Assembly: GCA_942493125.1 (NCBI GenBank)
Contig: OW818667.1
Coordinates: 2,170,001 to 2,234,000, forward strand
From: Fusibacter_C sp942493125
Lineage (GTDB): Bacteria > Bacillota > Clostridia > Peptostreptococcales > Acidaminobacteraceae
Reading direction: 5' to 3'
DNA: 64,000 nucleotides
Positions 35,103 to 44,941 of this stretch are shown here, in pieces. The notes under the pieces are model-generated. The model searched no databases. It worked only from the letters and a program-made list of their open reading frames with translations, and was not told the origin of the DNA. A program made the translations under genes and the position numbers. Within the stretch, counting starts at the first letter, position 1, and every line of letters begins with the position of its first letter.

Positions 35103-36077
35103 TTAGTGTTCCCAACGAATGTCGGGGCCGTAGAATTTGACGAGCTGATAATGTCCCTTTAGTCTAGAATCGATGCGATCGTTGTAAAAACTGACGAGTT
35201 CAGAGAGTTTAATGTTCGTTGAAATGATTGTGCTCTTTTCTTTGAGTATGCGTGCGTTGATTATATTGTAGAATTCACTGATCGTAAAACTGTTTGCAGA
35301 TTCTGTACCGAGATCATCGATTATGAGTAAATCAACTTGAAAAAGTTGATCATAAGCCATTTGAACAAATGAATTACCTTTATCAGTAAAGGTCTTTTTT
35401 TCTAGAATGTTGATGATGGAAAAAGGTGTTTGATAAATGACGGAATGTCCTTTATCCAGCAAAGCCTTTGCGATACAGTTGCACATATACGTTTTGCCAA
35501 GACCACTAGACCCGTAGAACAACAGATTTTTACCGTTTGGAAACCCTTTGACAAAAGATTCAGCTTCAGAGAGGATCTTCATCATGTTTTCACGCTGTGA
35601 GAGTCTTTCTTTAGGCAAAATTTGTGTTGAAAAGACTTCAAGATTGAAGTGATCAAAGTTTTGTTTTTCGAGTTGTTGTTCAATACCAGACATTTCATAG
35701 GCTTTGCTAATGAGTTTTTGGTTAAAACAGCTGCATCTCGTTTGCTCGGTCGTAAAACCGGTGTCTTTGCACTTGTAACAAGTATATCTGAACTCTAAAT
35801 AATCAGCAGGAATGTTGTGATCTGTGAGTAAAACAACTTTCTCGCTTTTTAATGCGTCCAGTTCTCTCTTGAGCTTATTTAAAAGTGCATCGGCTTTTGT
35901 TGGTGAAACTAAAATGGATTTCGAAATCTCTGCGCTGATTTGACTCATTTTCAGGTCGATTTGTGCGATTCTTGGAATTTTTTCGTAAAGGGCAATACGA
36001 CGCATTTTTCGATCGTATTTGTTTTTTTCTTGTAGTGTCCGGTAAGTTTCTAATATTTCATGATAAGCATTGTTCAT
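35103..36077 (-). CDS. DnaC/DnaI-like helicase loader ATPase
   Basis: 324 aa AAA+ ATPase. The N-terminal helical part includes a four-Cys zinc motif (CYKCKDTGF...CSC, about 118-135), as in DnaI. Walker A is FYGSSGLGKTYMC (about 187-199), Walker B LLIIDDLGTES. Helix and arginine-finger region SRLKGHYQLVKF is near the end. Loads the replicative helicase in the family. Follows the dnaD-like gene with 11 nt spacing, so the two are one primosome operon, as in other Clostridia. Confidence 0.88.
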   Translation of the reverse strand: MNNAYHEILETYRTLQEKNKYDRKMRRIALYEKIPRIAQIDLKMSQISAEISKSILVSPTKADALLNKLKRELDALKSEKVVLLTDHNIPADYLEFRYTCYKCKDTGFTTEQTRCSCFNQKLISKAYEMSGIEQQLEKQNFDHFNLEVFSTQILPKERLSQRENMMKILSEAESFVKGFPNGKNLLFYGSSGLGKTYMCNCIAKALLDKGHSVIYQTPFSIINILEKKTFTDKGNSFVQMAYDQLFQVDLLIIDDLGTESANSFTISEFYNIINARILKEKSTIISTNIKLSELVSFYNDRIDSRLKGHYQLVKFYGPDIRWEH

Positions 36078-36088
36078 CGGCGGCTTCC

Positions 36089-37132
36089 TTATTTGTTTTT
36101 ATTTAATAGAATGGATTCCAGTTCTTCGTCAGAGTAGGTCTTATCTTTTTCGATGGTGTAATTTTTACGTCTATTAGTAGTTGGCTTTGTGTCCGTTTTT
36201 TCTGCGCTTTGCTTTGGTGCAAATGCATTGAAAGACGCATAGGCTTCAAAGGTCTTGATATCGGATTGATTGAGTTTTGTCAAAATGTTATCTATATAAT
36301 TGAAGTTGATGTTAAGCGTCTTCTTTGAAAGGTCTTTTATTATGGCAAATAGATCGTCTTGAGGCATTTTGTAAGCGTCTATCCACTTGTCGATAAGATC
36401 CTTTTCACCTTGATTGACCATTCTGAATGCGATGCCGAGGAGTCTTAATACTTCTTTGTAAATCTGGTAACGTGCACTTGAGTTGATTAGATAATCATCC
36501 ACTGCAGCGACTGTGTTGAGGCCTTGGTCGATCCAAGAAAGCATCGTAGATTTTACCACTTTCAAGTTTCGAATACCGCGCTCTTGATAACAATGGACAA
36601 AGGCACGCTTGAGCCATTCAATATCTGTTGAATAGTTTTCGTAAAAGTCGCCAATTTCACGGTAATCGGCATACGTAAGTGGGTGACCAACTATTTTTTC
36701 CACTGATTTGGTCAACTTTTGAAAGTTTTCATTTTCAGTTTTAAATGGATTGCTATCTGATTTGGCTTTTTTTGTTTGTGAAGCTGGTGTGGTCGTTTTT
36801 TTATTAAAATTGTTTTGAATATAAAGCGCTCTGAGCGAGAGGAATTCAATGTCATATTCGGCGGCATCCTCATGTGTGTGCTTGACTATTAAACCGACCT
36901 TTTCCCAATATGTCCATGCTTCATGAACGTCTTGAAGGGGTAGGGATAACATGTTTGCCACCGTTTTGTTGTCGTAGTGGTATTTCGTATTTTCTTCTTT
37001 TGAAAATAGCATGCCAAGCAAATAGACTTTAACATAAGTGCCACTTGCAGAAGTCATGAAATCTGTAATGAAGATGTTTTCAATATTTAGTTCGCCAAGG
37101 TCGAATTCTGGCATTTTTTTAAAAAAGCCCAT
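36089..37132 (-). CDS. dnaD: DnaD-domain replication protein
   Basis: 347 aa. The N-terminal winged-helix part (about 1-115) has the TSASGTYVKVYLLGM pattern. Two DnaD_2-type domains follow (about 130-200 and 215-285), including YADYREIGDFYENYSTDIEW and the family hallmark NLKVVKSTMLSWIDQGLNT. Replication restart or initiation, with the helicase loader next to it. Start ATG 37132 (MGFFKKMPEFD) has GGGAG 6 nt upstream; a longer frame lacks one. A TATAAT precedes it on this strand near 37178. Confidence 0.88.
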   Translation of the reverse strand: MGFFKKMPEFDLGELNIENIFITDFMTSASGTYVKVYLLGMLFSKEENTKYHYDNKTVANMLSLPLQDVHEAWTYWEKVGLIVKHTHEDAAEYDIEFLSLRALYIQNNFNKKTTTPASQTKKAKSDSNPFKTENENFQKLTKSVEKIVGHPLTYADYREIGDFYENYSTDIEWLKRAFVHCYQERGIRNLKVVKSTMLSWIDQGLNTVAAVDDYLINSSARYQIYKEVLRLLGIAFRMVNQGEKDLIDKWIDAYKMPQDDLFAIIKDLSKKTLNINFNYIDNILTKLNQSDIKTFEAYASFNAFAPKQSAEKTDTKPTTNRRKNYTIEKDKTYSDEELESILLNKNK

Positions 37133-37268
37133 GTTTTTCTCCCGTATAATTCTGGTGGATTTGTTGTGCAATTTCTCAATCATTATAACATTGATTGAAA
37201 AGATATTTTAGAGATATTTGTTCACTTAGGGCTTTTTGCCTATGTAAGTGACGTGGAAATAAAAAAAA

Positions 37269-37310
37269 TTTCTTCGAAAAAACTACCATATGTAGACTTT
37301 TTTGAAGAAA
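37269..37310. promoter_or_regulatory. Intergenic inverted repeat between dnaD and the M23 gene
   Basis: TTTCTTC(G)AAAAAA / TTTTTTGAAGAAA, 13-bp arms with one bulge and a ~14-nt centre, in the divergent region 37133-37461. Further on, a -10 TATAAT lies at 37390-37395. No -35 or known site is clear. The repeat could be an operator for either direction or a transcript hairpin. Confidence 0.5.
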
Positions 37311-37461
37311 TCATAAGATTATATTGTGGTTAATGCAATTAACAGATGTCTATTTAAAACTTTTAATTTATAATTTGTTTATATTATGCTATAATGAAGA
37401 AGGTATTTTTAACTCAAAAGAGATAGAACCATTGCAACAGCCATTACTAAAGGAGTATAGG

Positions 37462-39060
37462 ATGGGGAAAAAAAGAGAAAAAGCTTCTAATAAACACGTT
37501 TATAAGAAACCTAATACAAAATATTACGTAAAAGGTAGTCCTAAAACGGGCGGTTTAAGCGACAGCGCATCTAAAGTGATCGCGACTGCTTTGTATCCTT
37601 TCTATTTTGCAGGGGAAAAAATAAACGGTTTCATTAAGAGCGCAAAATCTAACGTTCAAATAGGTTCGCACAAGGCAAACAATACAAGATTAAACATAGA
37701 CCATACTAGATTTGAACCTATTAAATCGGCTGCAATCAAATACAAGTTCCAAATTGCAGGCGTCGCAGCAGTCCTCGCAGTGTCAGTCATCGGATTTACG
37801 GCATTAAATGCCCTTGAACCAAAAGCTGAAATTGCAGCAGAGACTAAGCAACATGTTGTCAGCATACCGAAAACTGCTACTGCAGTTGAATCGGAAAGTG
37901 CACTTAAGGCAGCGACAGAAACGGGTTTGACAGGTGAAACCGCAGTGAGTAGTGAAGCGGCAACAACTGTAGCGACAACAACTGTAGAGCTACCTGAGTT
38001 TAAGGTAATGAGCCTCGCCTCTGTCAAAACGCATCAATTGATCGTCAACGATCAAGTTGTTGCCAATTTCAAGACGGAAGACGAAGCCAATCAAGTGTTG
38101 GATCAGCTAAAAGCAAAATTCTCAGCTGGTGAAGCGACAAAAGTAAAAGATATCTACTTCTCAGAGGATGTAAAAATCGAACTGGGTCATGTAGATATTA
38201 TGAATTTCACAGCATACGATACAGTAGAAGCGACGTTGGATTTCATTGTAAAAGGCACTAAAGAAGAAAAGAAACACGTTGTTGCAAAAGGTGAAAACTA
38301 TTGGGTAATCGCTCAATACTATGGCATTAGCCCAAGTGATTTGGAAAAAGCTAATCCAGATATAAAGGCTGAAACGATTCAAATTGGTCAAGAGATCAGC
38401 TTAGTCGTACCAACACCTATTATTAGTGTCGTAACAGTCGAAGAAGCATCTTATACCGACGCGATTGCTTTTGAAGTTCAATATGAAGAATCAGATTCTT
38501 TATATAAAGGCGAATCAAAGACAAAAGTTAACGGTGTATACGGCGAACGTGCCGTTGTTGCAGAAGTCATCAAAGAAAATGGTAGAGAAATAGGCAGAAA
38601 GATTTTATCTGAAAATGTCGTTTCTGAACCACAATCAAAAGTGGTCTACAAAGGTACTAAAAATCCACCGCCTAAAATGGGATCGGGTTCACTTAATTAC
38701 CCAGGTTCAAGAGGGGTTATCACTTCAGAGTTCGGCGTATGGAGATCTTATAGAAGACATACAGGCATCGACATCGGCTTAAACGTTGGTTCAAGCGTTA
38801 AAGCAGCTGATGGTGGCGTTGTCACATATTCTGGGTATTCAAGCTCATATGGTCGATATATTATTGTTGACCACGGTAGCAATATGACAACTTTATACGC
38901 ACACAATAGCTCATTACTTGTGAGCAAAGGTGAGAAGGTATTTAAAGGTCAACTCATAGCATATAGCGGAAATACCGGAAATAGTACAGGACCACATCTT
39001 CACTTTGAAGTACGCATAAATGGCGTGCCAAAAAATCCTAGAAATTATGTTAATTTTTAA
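37462..39060 (+). CDS. Membrane-anchored M23 peptidase with LysM and G5 domains
   Basis: 532 aa cell-wall hydrolase. Basic cytosolic N-terminus, one membrane helix (about 95-115, VAAVLAVSVIGFTALNAL), Thr/Ala/Glu-rich linker, LysM (about 271-318, GENYWVIAQYYGISPSDLEK), G5 (about 320-400), and M23 domain (about 425-530). Zinc and catalytic residues: RHTGIDIG (His433, Asp437) and PHLHFEVR (HxH near 511-513). Cuts peptide cross-bridges. ATG 37462 follows AAAGGAG; a longer frame is spurious. It lies directly upstream of walR, which controls such hydrolases in other Firmicutes. Confidence 0.93.
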   Translation: MGKKREKASNKHVYKKPNTKYYVKGSPKTGGLSDSASKVIATALYPFYFAGEKINGFIKSAKSNVQIGSHKANNTRLNIDHTRFEPIKSAAIKYKFQIAGVAAVLAVSVIGFTALNALEPKAEIAAETKQHVVSIPKTATAVESESALKAATETGLTGETAVSSEAATTVATTTVELPEFKVMSLASVKTHQLIVNDQVVANFKTEDEANQVLDQLKAKFSAGEATKVKDIYFSEDVKIELGHVDIMNFTAYDTVEATLDFIVKGTKEEKKHVVAKGENYWVIAQYYGISPSDLEKANPDIKAETIQIGQEISLVVPTPIISVVTVEEASYTDAIAFEVQYEESDSLYKGESKTKVNGVYGERAVVAEVIKENGREIGRKILSENVVSEPQSKVVYKGTKNPPPKMGSGSLNYPGSRGVITSEFGVWRSYRRHTGIDIGLNVGSSVKAADGGVVTYSGYSSSYGRYIIVDHGSNMTTLYAHNSSLLVSKGEKVFKGQLIAYSGNTGNSTGPHLHFEVRINGVPKNPRNYVNF

Positions 39061-39063
39061 TAA

Positions 39064-39092
39064 GAAAGCGAGTCTTTGACTCGCTTTTTTTA
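39064..39092 (+). terminator. Terminator after the M23 gene
   Basis: AAAGCGAGTC-TTT-GACTCGCTTTTTTT. Confidence 0.92.
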
Positions 39093-39169
39093 TTCGAATC
39101 ATATATGATAAAGATATTGAAAAGAAAATGATGCAGGTGACTATAGATAAATTGTAGGGAGGCATTTGA

Positions 39170-39868
39170 ATGAATAAAAAAATACTCGTTGTCGATGATG
39201 AAAAACCTATTTCTGATATCATAAAGTTCAACCTAATTAAAGAGGGATACGATATTGAAACCGCTTTTGACGGTGAAGAAGCACTTAAAAAAGTGTATCA
39301 GTTTCAACCTGATCTCGTACTTCTAGACGTCATGTTGCCTAAACTCGATGGGTTTCAAGTTTGTAGACGCATCAGAGAATCATTTAATATGCCGATTATC
39401 ATGTTGACGGCTAAAGAAGAAGAAGTTGATAAGGTGCTTGGTTTTGAACTTGGTGCCGATGATTATATCACAAAACCATTTGGCATGAGAGAGTTAATCG
39501 CACGTGTAAAAGCAAACATTCGCAGATTGTCACTCGTCGATGTAGATGGGAACACCAATGGTAATAATATTATTTATGCTGGCAAATTGATTATAGACTT
39601 GGATCGTTACGAAGTAACCAAAGAAGATCGAACAATTGAGTTGACATTACGCGAGTTTGAACTGTTAAAATTTTTGGCGACTCAAGCCAATCAAATCTTT
39701 ACTAGAGAACAATTGCTTAAGGATGTCTGGGGTTATGAGTACTTTGGTGACATAAGAACTGTAGACGTAACCGTAAGAAGATTGCGTGAAAAGGTTGAAG
39801 AAGATTCTAGTGAGCCAACATATATTATGACTAAACGAGGTGTGGGTTATTACTTTAAACGCAGTTAG
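39170..39868 (+). CDS. walR: Essential wall-stress response regulator WalR (YycF)
   Basis: 232 aa OmpR-type regulator. Receiver (1-120) with VVDDEKP and phospho-Asp53 in DLVLLDVMLPK. The C-terminal winged helix (about 135-230) has LREFELLKFLATQ and VDVTVRRLREKVEEDSSEP. The close match to WalR, the adjoining walK, yycH, yycI and walJ, and the position near purA leave little doubt. It controls wall hydrolases by binding TGTWAH-N5-TGTWAH repeats, and two such sites are seen at 41670 and 61954. Ribosome site GGGAGG. Confidence 0.95.
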   Translation: MNKKILVVDDEKPISDIIKFNLIKEGYDIETAFDGEEALKKVYQFQPDLVLLDVMLPKLDGFQVCRRIRESFNMPIIMLTAKEEEVDKVLGFELGADDYITKPFGMRELIARVKANIRRLSLVDVDGNTNGNNIIYAGKLIIDLDRYEVTKEDRTIELTLREFELLKFLATQANQIFTREQLLKDVWGYEYFGDIRTVDVTVRRLREKVEEDSSEPTYIMTKRGVGYYFKRS

Positions 39869-39882
39869 TTTTTAGGAGGCTT

Positions 39883-41652
39883 ATGTTAAGAAGCATCAGG
39901 TCAAGATTTACAATCATATATTTTTTACTTGTTTTCATCGCGATGATCATAGCAGGCGTGTTCATTATACAATCGCTTGAAGAATACAATCTAACCGTAA
40001 CATCCAAACGACTCGATGATATAGCTCAGATAATGCTGTCTGAGCTTTCAAAAATTGAGACGGACGATTTGTCGGTTGTAAAAAATGAAATTCAAGAGAC
40101 GCTCGATAGGCATGTTGATATTGGGCTAAGAGAAGAAATTTTCATCATAGATAGTCGTACGCACGTTATCGTGGCAACGAGTACTGAAAATATCAATCGT
40201 GATGTGACTGAGATCCTTAATGACAGTTTAGTCATTGAAGGGTTAATTGGTAAAAAAGTAGAGAAGAATATTGAGCTTGGTGGCAATGTCAAAACGAAGG
40301 ACAAAGTCTATCCAATTTATAAAAATAGCACACAGTTAGGTGTTATTTATTTGCGTTATGATTTGAACGATATATACGAATCACTTAGCAAAGCGCGGAT
40401 GATTATCTTTCGCGCCATTGTGACGTCTCTCTTTATTACCATTATCATCGGATTTATCATTTCAAAGAGCATAACAGACCCGATCAACGATGTCACAAAG
40501 AAGGCCTCACTGCTAGCTGAAGGCGATTTTAATCAGCTTGTAGAAATACGCTCAAAGGATGAAATCGGCACATTATCCAGCACATTCAACTTTTTGGCTG
40601 GAGAACTTAAGCGAAGTATCAGTGAGATTTCAAGAGAGAAAAGTAAACTTGAAGCCATCATCAACTACATGGAAGATGGCTTGATCGCTATAAATGCTGA
40701 AGGTCAGATTATTCACTCCAATCCTAAAGCGATAAAGATGTTATCAGATGGCGACCATTTCGACGATGATCTAATTGGAGACTTGTTGTCGATTTATAAT
40801 TCTGGTCGCGTTGAAACGGGTATTGGCTCAAAGAGCATCAATGCAAAGGGTCTAATTTTGAAAGTCAATTTTGCTCCCTTTTTAGATGAGCACTCAAACA
40901 AAGTGGGCATTGTCTTTGTGCTTCAGGACATAACTGAATCCGAGAGACTTGAAAATATGCGTCGCGAATTTGTCGCAAACGTATCGCATGAACTTAAAAC
41001 ACCAATAACAAGTATAAAAAGCTATACAGAAACCATCTTAGATGGTCGTGTCGATGATCCTGAGCTTCAAAAAGTATTTTTGGAAGTCGTCAATACTGAA
41101 GCTGATAGGATGTCACGACTTGTAAGTGATTTACTTGAGCTCAGCAATTTTGATTCAAACTCCATCAAATTGAAAAAGAACTGGTATAGGATGGATGAAA
41201 TCGTTGACAATTGTCTCTTGAAGCTTCAAGTGACGGCCAATCAGAAGAAACAAGAGTTCTTGCGGCATTATACGGTATCCAAACGAGAAGCATTTGTAGA
41301 CAAAGATAAGATGGAACAAGTTTTGTTAAATATCTTATCAAATGCCATCAAATATTCTGGTGAAGCGGGTACGATTGACATTGAGATTAGAGAAGGTGAA
41401 TTTGATTCGGAATTTGATATTGTCATTGCAGATACTGGCATAGGCATACCAGATGAAGATATTGATCGCATCTTTGAACGGTTCTACAGAGTTGACAAAG
41501 CACGTACGAGAGCGCATGGCGGCACCGGTTTAGGTTTATCCATCGCCAAAGAGATCATTGAGGTACACCAAGGGAGAATCAAGATAGAGTCCGAATACAA
41601 TCACGGGACTAAAGTCACGATTTCTCTACCCTTTGAACCCCAAAATGTGTAA
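39883..41652 (+). CDS. walK: Sensor histidine kinase WalK (YycG)
   Basis: 589 aa. Two membrane helices (about 9-28 and 172-192) frame an extracellular sensor of about 140 residues. HAMP (about 193-245), PAS (about 255-350), HisKA with VSHELKTPITSIK (phospho-His369) and HATPase_c with NAIKYSG, DTGIGIPDEDIDRIFERFY and GTGLGLSIAKEI follow. Standard WalK architecture. Start ATG 15 nt after walR stop, with AGGAGG. YycH and YycI, its membrane partners, are encoded just downstream. Confidence 0.95.
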   Translation: MLRSIRSRFTIIYFLLVFIAMIIAGVFIIQSLEEYNLTVTSKRLDDIAQIMLSELSKIETDDLSVVKNEIQETLDRHVDIGLREEIFIIDSRTHVIVATSTENINRDVTEILNDSLVIEGLIGKKVEKNIELGGNVKTKDKVYPIYKNSTQLGVIYLRYDLNDIYESLSKARMIIFRAIVTSLFITIIIGFIISKSITDPINDVTKKASLLAEGDFNQLVEIRSKDEIGTLSSTFNFLAGELKRSISEISREKSKLEAIINYMEDGLIAINAEGQIIHSNPKAIKMLSDGDHFDDDLIGDLLSIYNSGRVETGIGSKSINAKGLILKVNFAPFLDEHSNKVGIVFVLQDITESERLENMRREFVANVSHELKTPITSIKSYTETILDGRVDDPELQKVFLEVVNTEADRMSRLVSDLLELSNFDSNSIKLKKNWYRMDEIVDNCLLKLQVTANQKKQEFLRHYTVSKREAFVDKDKMEQVLLNILSNAIKYSGEAGTIDIEIREGEFDSEFDIVIADTGIGIPDEDIDRIFERFYRVDKARTRAHGGTGLGLSIAKEIIEVHQGRIKIESEYNHGTKVTISLPFEPQNV

Positions 41653-41669
41653 TGTCCTTTTAAAGCCAG

Positions 41670-41702
41670 TGTAATGGTTTTGTAACAAGAATTGTGTATA
41701 AT
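41670..41702 (+). promoter_or_regulatory. WalR-type box and -10 before the third wal-locus gene
   Basis: TGTAAT-GGTTT-TGTAAC (41670-41686), an exact TGTWAH-N5-TGTWAH repeat, then 10 nt, then TATAAT (41697-41702). There is no good -35, so this is probably an activated promoter. It would drive the 41755-45745 genes separately from walRK. Confidence 0.75.
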
Positions 41703-41754
41703 AATAATGTGGGTTCGTGTGACCCTGATATTATAAATTGTCCTGGAGGCGGCT

Positions 41755-42558
41755 ATGTTTCGCAAGAGTGTAATCTTATTATTGGCATCGATCATCATAA
41801 TTTCTGGTCAGATGGGTTTTGCATCTACCAACCATCCGGTTGGCAACGAGCAAATCATCATAGCTGAACCGACAACTGAAAAAATAACCAATGATAAGCA
41901 GGTTTATGTCACAGTGAATATCACAAATGTGAAAGTGACTGATAATCCGATTATTGTTTCTCTCGTGCGCATTGAAAATCGTTTGCCTTTTGAAGACAAA
42001 TTGGGATCCGATTTAAATGTCTCTGTTATGAAGTTATCTTCAAGTGCAGGCGGCGAACTAGACAAGTCGGTAACTTATAATATCACCTATAACACATCTT
42101 CAAATGGCTACTCTGAGAATTTGGACAAGGAAACTAAAGTGATCAATCGTTTCTTTGAACTCAAAGACATGATTTTGTATCACAATTATGAAATATCAAC
42201 TATAAATAAAAAATATCGTTTTGATTTGATCGCTGGCAATGCCGATGAAATATCAAAACTCGGTACAGAGGCACATGAAGCGTATACAAGATGGGCACAT
42301 CTTAAATCATCTGTATCTGAATTAAAAAAAGAATTCACTCAAGTTCAAGTTCAGTATTTAAGATATTTTGAAAAGCAACTTTTGGTCGATAAAATTGACA
42401 CATTAAGTTATTTCAAAATGGTCGGTAAATTACCGAACGGATCATATAAATTAAGATTTATTGATGAAGACGGTCAACTTATCAAAGTATTCGCTTTCGA
42501 AGTGGTTGATAGAGAAGAACCTGTTAGATTGATTGAATCATTGACAATAACCAATTAA
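41755..42558 (+). CDS. Secreted protein encoded inside the wal locus
   Basis: 267 aa, family not recognised. A signal peptide (about 5-24, SVILLLASIIIISGQMGFAS) is followed by a beta-type domain (about 45-130, YVTVNITNVKVTDNPIIVSL), a helical middle (about 140-210, EAYTRWAHLKSSVSELKKEF) and a short beta end. Probably released or wall-associated; no lipobox. It is placed between walK and yycH and sits directly under the WalR-type promoter, so WalRK control and a wall role are inferred. Ribosome site TGGAGG. Confidence 0.72.
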   Translation: MFRKSVILLLASIIIISGQMGFASTNHPVGNEQIIIAEPTTEKITNDKQVYVTVNITNVKVTDNPIIVSLVRIENRLPFEDKLGSDLNVSVMKLSSSAGGELDKSVTYNITYNTSSNGYSENLDKETKVINRFFELKDMILYHNYEISTINKKYRFDLIAGNADEISKLGTEAHEAYTRWAHLKSSVSELKKEFTQVQVQYLRYFEKQLLVDKIDTLSYFKMVGKLPNGSYKLRFIDEDGQLIKVFAFEVVDREEPVRLIESLTITN

Positions 42559-42581
42559 AATAGCAATAACCAGGAGACAAC

Positions 42582-44036
42582 ATGAAGTTGATAAAGGAAA
42601 GACTCAAGTCAATCCTGCTCGTGGCTTTGGTGATTTCTTCTTTGGCGCTAACCCAAATCAATCTCTTTGATGGTTTGATACTCAGTGAAGGAATGACCGA
42701 GGCGGTCGATGTATCCTCAACAAAGTTATCCGCGTATATAAACCCCCAAAGTTATTTCGTTAGCTTTGGGGGTCTATCATATACCCGTGTCTATGATTTT
42801 AAGATGCAGGATAACATATGGGGAGAGATTAGGCCGTTTATTTTAAGTTGCTTTCTCAATTATGAGTCTGTGACTGAAATTGGACGAGAAGAGTATGTCG
42901 AAGCGTTTTCAGATCGAAGCTTATTGGTGCGAATGCCGCTTGATCTCACAATTTCACAATATTTCAGCATTTTTTCGGACGAGACGATCAAGCAAGAAAT
43001 TGAATCGATTTATCCGAGAGAATATCTACTTAGAGAGGGCAACGTGCGCTCTCTATATGTGTTTGATCAAGTCAATGGCAAGTATTATCTTCTCAAACAC
43101 AAAACGGTTTTACATGATATTGCTTCACTTATTGACATCGTTAAATCAGAAGAATGGATTGATTACAGAAAAATTAGCGTACGCTTCAGTTTAGAAAGCA
43201 CAGTTGATGAAACTTATAACCGGTTGAATTATGAGCTGATACCTTATGCGTATGATGCTATCGTTGCGAGTATTAAATATGAAAATGAAGTCAGTCTCGA
43301 CCCTGACAGGTTCAGCGAAGAAATATTAAATATATCCAGTGCTGTTTTTGGTAACCGCATGGATTTTGTGAAAAAACTCAAAGATGTCAATGACTCGACG
43401 ATTTTGATGTATGGCTATGGTGATAAGTCGTTGACTGTAACGCACGAAGGCAATATTGCCTACCGTAAAAAGTTCGATCAAGCAAATTCAGAAATTGTGG
43501 ATTTTAAAGGGGCACTTGCACTAGCTACCGGAAAGCTTGAGCAATTCGGATTGATGCCGGAAGGAATCTATTTGGCGAATTATACTTTAAATACAGAAAC
43601 AAATAGTTATATGTTCTATTTCAACTACAAAATCAATTCTTATGCTATGGCTGAAACGGCTGTAGGCGACCATCCAATCATCGTTGAAGTCAAAGAAAAT
43701 CAAGTTGTTTCTATCGATAAGGACGTCAAAGTGTTTGCAGGTGAGATTATTCCTCCAGCGTATCAAGATGCTGAAAGACTCTTGACGGGTGAGGATTGCA
43801 TTGCAAAAAACGACATTGAAATCAGCATCTATTATCTTCAAGACAACAACATTTTAGACAAAACGATGGATACTATAGAATACTATTATCCGATCCGAAG
43901 TGCTATCACCAGCATCGATCTGAGATATAGTGTCGAAGCGGATCAGTACATGATACCAGTGTGGCAGATTGTAATAAGTGGACGCACATATATATTTAAT
44001 GCTTATAGTGGCAGTTTAATACAAACATATAGATAA
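42582..44036 (+). CDS. yycH: YycH-family WalK regulator
   Basis: 484 aa. One N-terminal membrane helix (about 12-30) and a large extracellular part with the YycH pattern (AYINPQSYFVSFGGLSYTRV, VTEIGREEYVEAFSDRSLLV). In Bacillus YycH and YycI bind WalK through their membrane helices and adjust its activity; in staphylococci they activate. Sequence conservation is low across species, so the call rests on fold pattern plus position before yycI and walJ. Ribosome site CAGGAG. Confidence 0.85.
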   Translation: MKLIKERLKSILLVALVISSLALTQINLFDGLILSEGMTEAVDVSSTKLSAYINPQSYFVSFGGLSYTRVYDFKMQDNIWGEIRPFILSCFLNYESVTEIGREEYVEAFSDRSLLVRMPLDLTISQYFSIFSDETIKQEIESIYPREYLLREGNVRSLYVFDQVNGKYYLLKHKTVLHDIASLIDIVKSEEWIDYRKISVRFSLESTVDETYNRLNYELIPYAYDAIVASIKYENEVSLDPDRFSEEILNISSAVFGNRMDFVKKLKDVNDSTILMYGYGDKSLTVTHEGNIAYRKKFDQANSEIVDFKGALALATGKLEQFGLMPEGIYLANYTLNTETNSYMFYFNYKINSYAMAETAVGDHPIIVEVKENQVVSIDKDVKVFAGEIIPPAYQDAERLLTGEDCIAKNDIEISIYYLQDNNILDKTMDTIEYYYPIRSAITSIDLRYSVEADQYMIPVWQIVISGRTYIFNAYSGSLIQTYR

Positions 44037-44056
44037 TTTTGTTTTGGAGGCATCAA

Positions 44057-44917
44057 ATGGATTGGCCAAAAATAAAAAGCATCTTGATTATCGTGTTGCT
44101 CATCACAAATATCATGCTTGCTTATACGTATGTACGTGAGCAACAGCGCTTTGAAGATGAAGAAAAAAACAATATAGAAGGCGTCATAAGGCTTTTTGAA
44201 AATAAGGGTGTGGCTATTCAGACTCAGAATTTGACCTTTCCAAAGAGCATTAAATCCGTCAACATCGATTTTGAAACCTACGGTCAGTCAAACGTCGATT
44301 TGCTGCTGGGCAACGATTACACGTTTGATGGTGAAAAATATATTTCTGGTGATCGATTTGTAATGCTTGGTGAAACGGACATTTTATACGCTTATGACGA
44401 TCATTATAGTCGAATTTCTCAGGATGAACTTCCAAGTCTAACGCGTTTTGTTGAAGTGACAGATGAGGAAGCCGTTGAAAGTTATAAGGCAAAGGTTGAT
44501 GCATTTTTGACAAAAGGTGGCTATGCCCTGAATTATGATGGACTGAATGTCAAGAAGTTAGGTGATTATACTTTGGTTAATCTAAATCAGAACTATGAAG
44601 GGTATCTCTTTGAAGAATCAAGGACGCTCATATGGTTCTATGAAGATGCAATTGTTGGGTTCAAAAGGGCAAATACAATAAATATAAGTTCAACACCTGG
44701 TTCTAAGTATGATATAATCTCAATAGACCGCATATTGTATACACTTTTACCGAAGCTTCAAGCTGGTGATGCTATAGAAAGTGTTTCTGTCATTTACAAA
44801 TTAAATGACGAAAGCTTACTTGTCTCAGACCTTGTTCTTGGTGAGGCGTTGCCATATTATCGAATTGTCCTTAAATCCGGAGAGGCATATCATATGCGGG
44901 CAGTCGTGAATTTATAA
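44057..44917 (+). CDS. yycI: YycI-family WalK regulator
   Basis: 286 aa. MDWPKIKSILIIVLLITNIM is a typical YycI start: membrane helix (about 6-24), then an extracellular beta-rich part ending in the YycI-like segment (SISVIYKLN-type strands, VVNL end). Partner of YycH. ATG 44057 follows TTGGAGG; the longer frame overlaps the yycH stop without a ribosome site. walJ begins 24 nt after the stop. Confidence 0.85.
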   Translation: MDWPKIKSILIIVLLITNIMLAYTYVREQQRFEDEEKNNIEGVIRLFENKGVAIQTQNLTFPKSIKSVNIDFETYGQSNVDLLLGNDYTFDGEKYISGDRFVMLGETDILYAYDDHYSRISQDELPSLTRFVEVTDEEAVESYKAKVDAFLTKGGYALNYDGLNVKKLGDYTLVNLNQNYEGYLFEESRTLIWFYEDAIVGFKRANTINISSTPGSKYDIISIDRILYTLLPKLQAGDAIESVSVIYKLNDESLLVSDLVLGEALPYYRIVLKSGEAYHMRAVVNL

Positions 44918-44941
44918 TCTTTTATCGAGTTTGAGGGAAGT

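Noticed and set aside
41755..42558. A YycH or YycI duplicate
   Set aside because: It has a cleavable-type signal peptide and a different domain pattern; both yycH and yycI are present downstream.
42582..44036. Small plus-strand and minus-strand frames inside large genes across the window
   Set aside because: They are shadows of the long conserved genes, without ribosome sites or recognisable domains.
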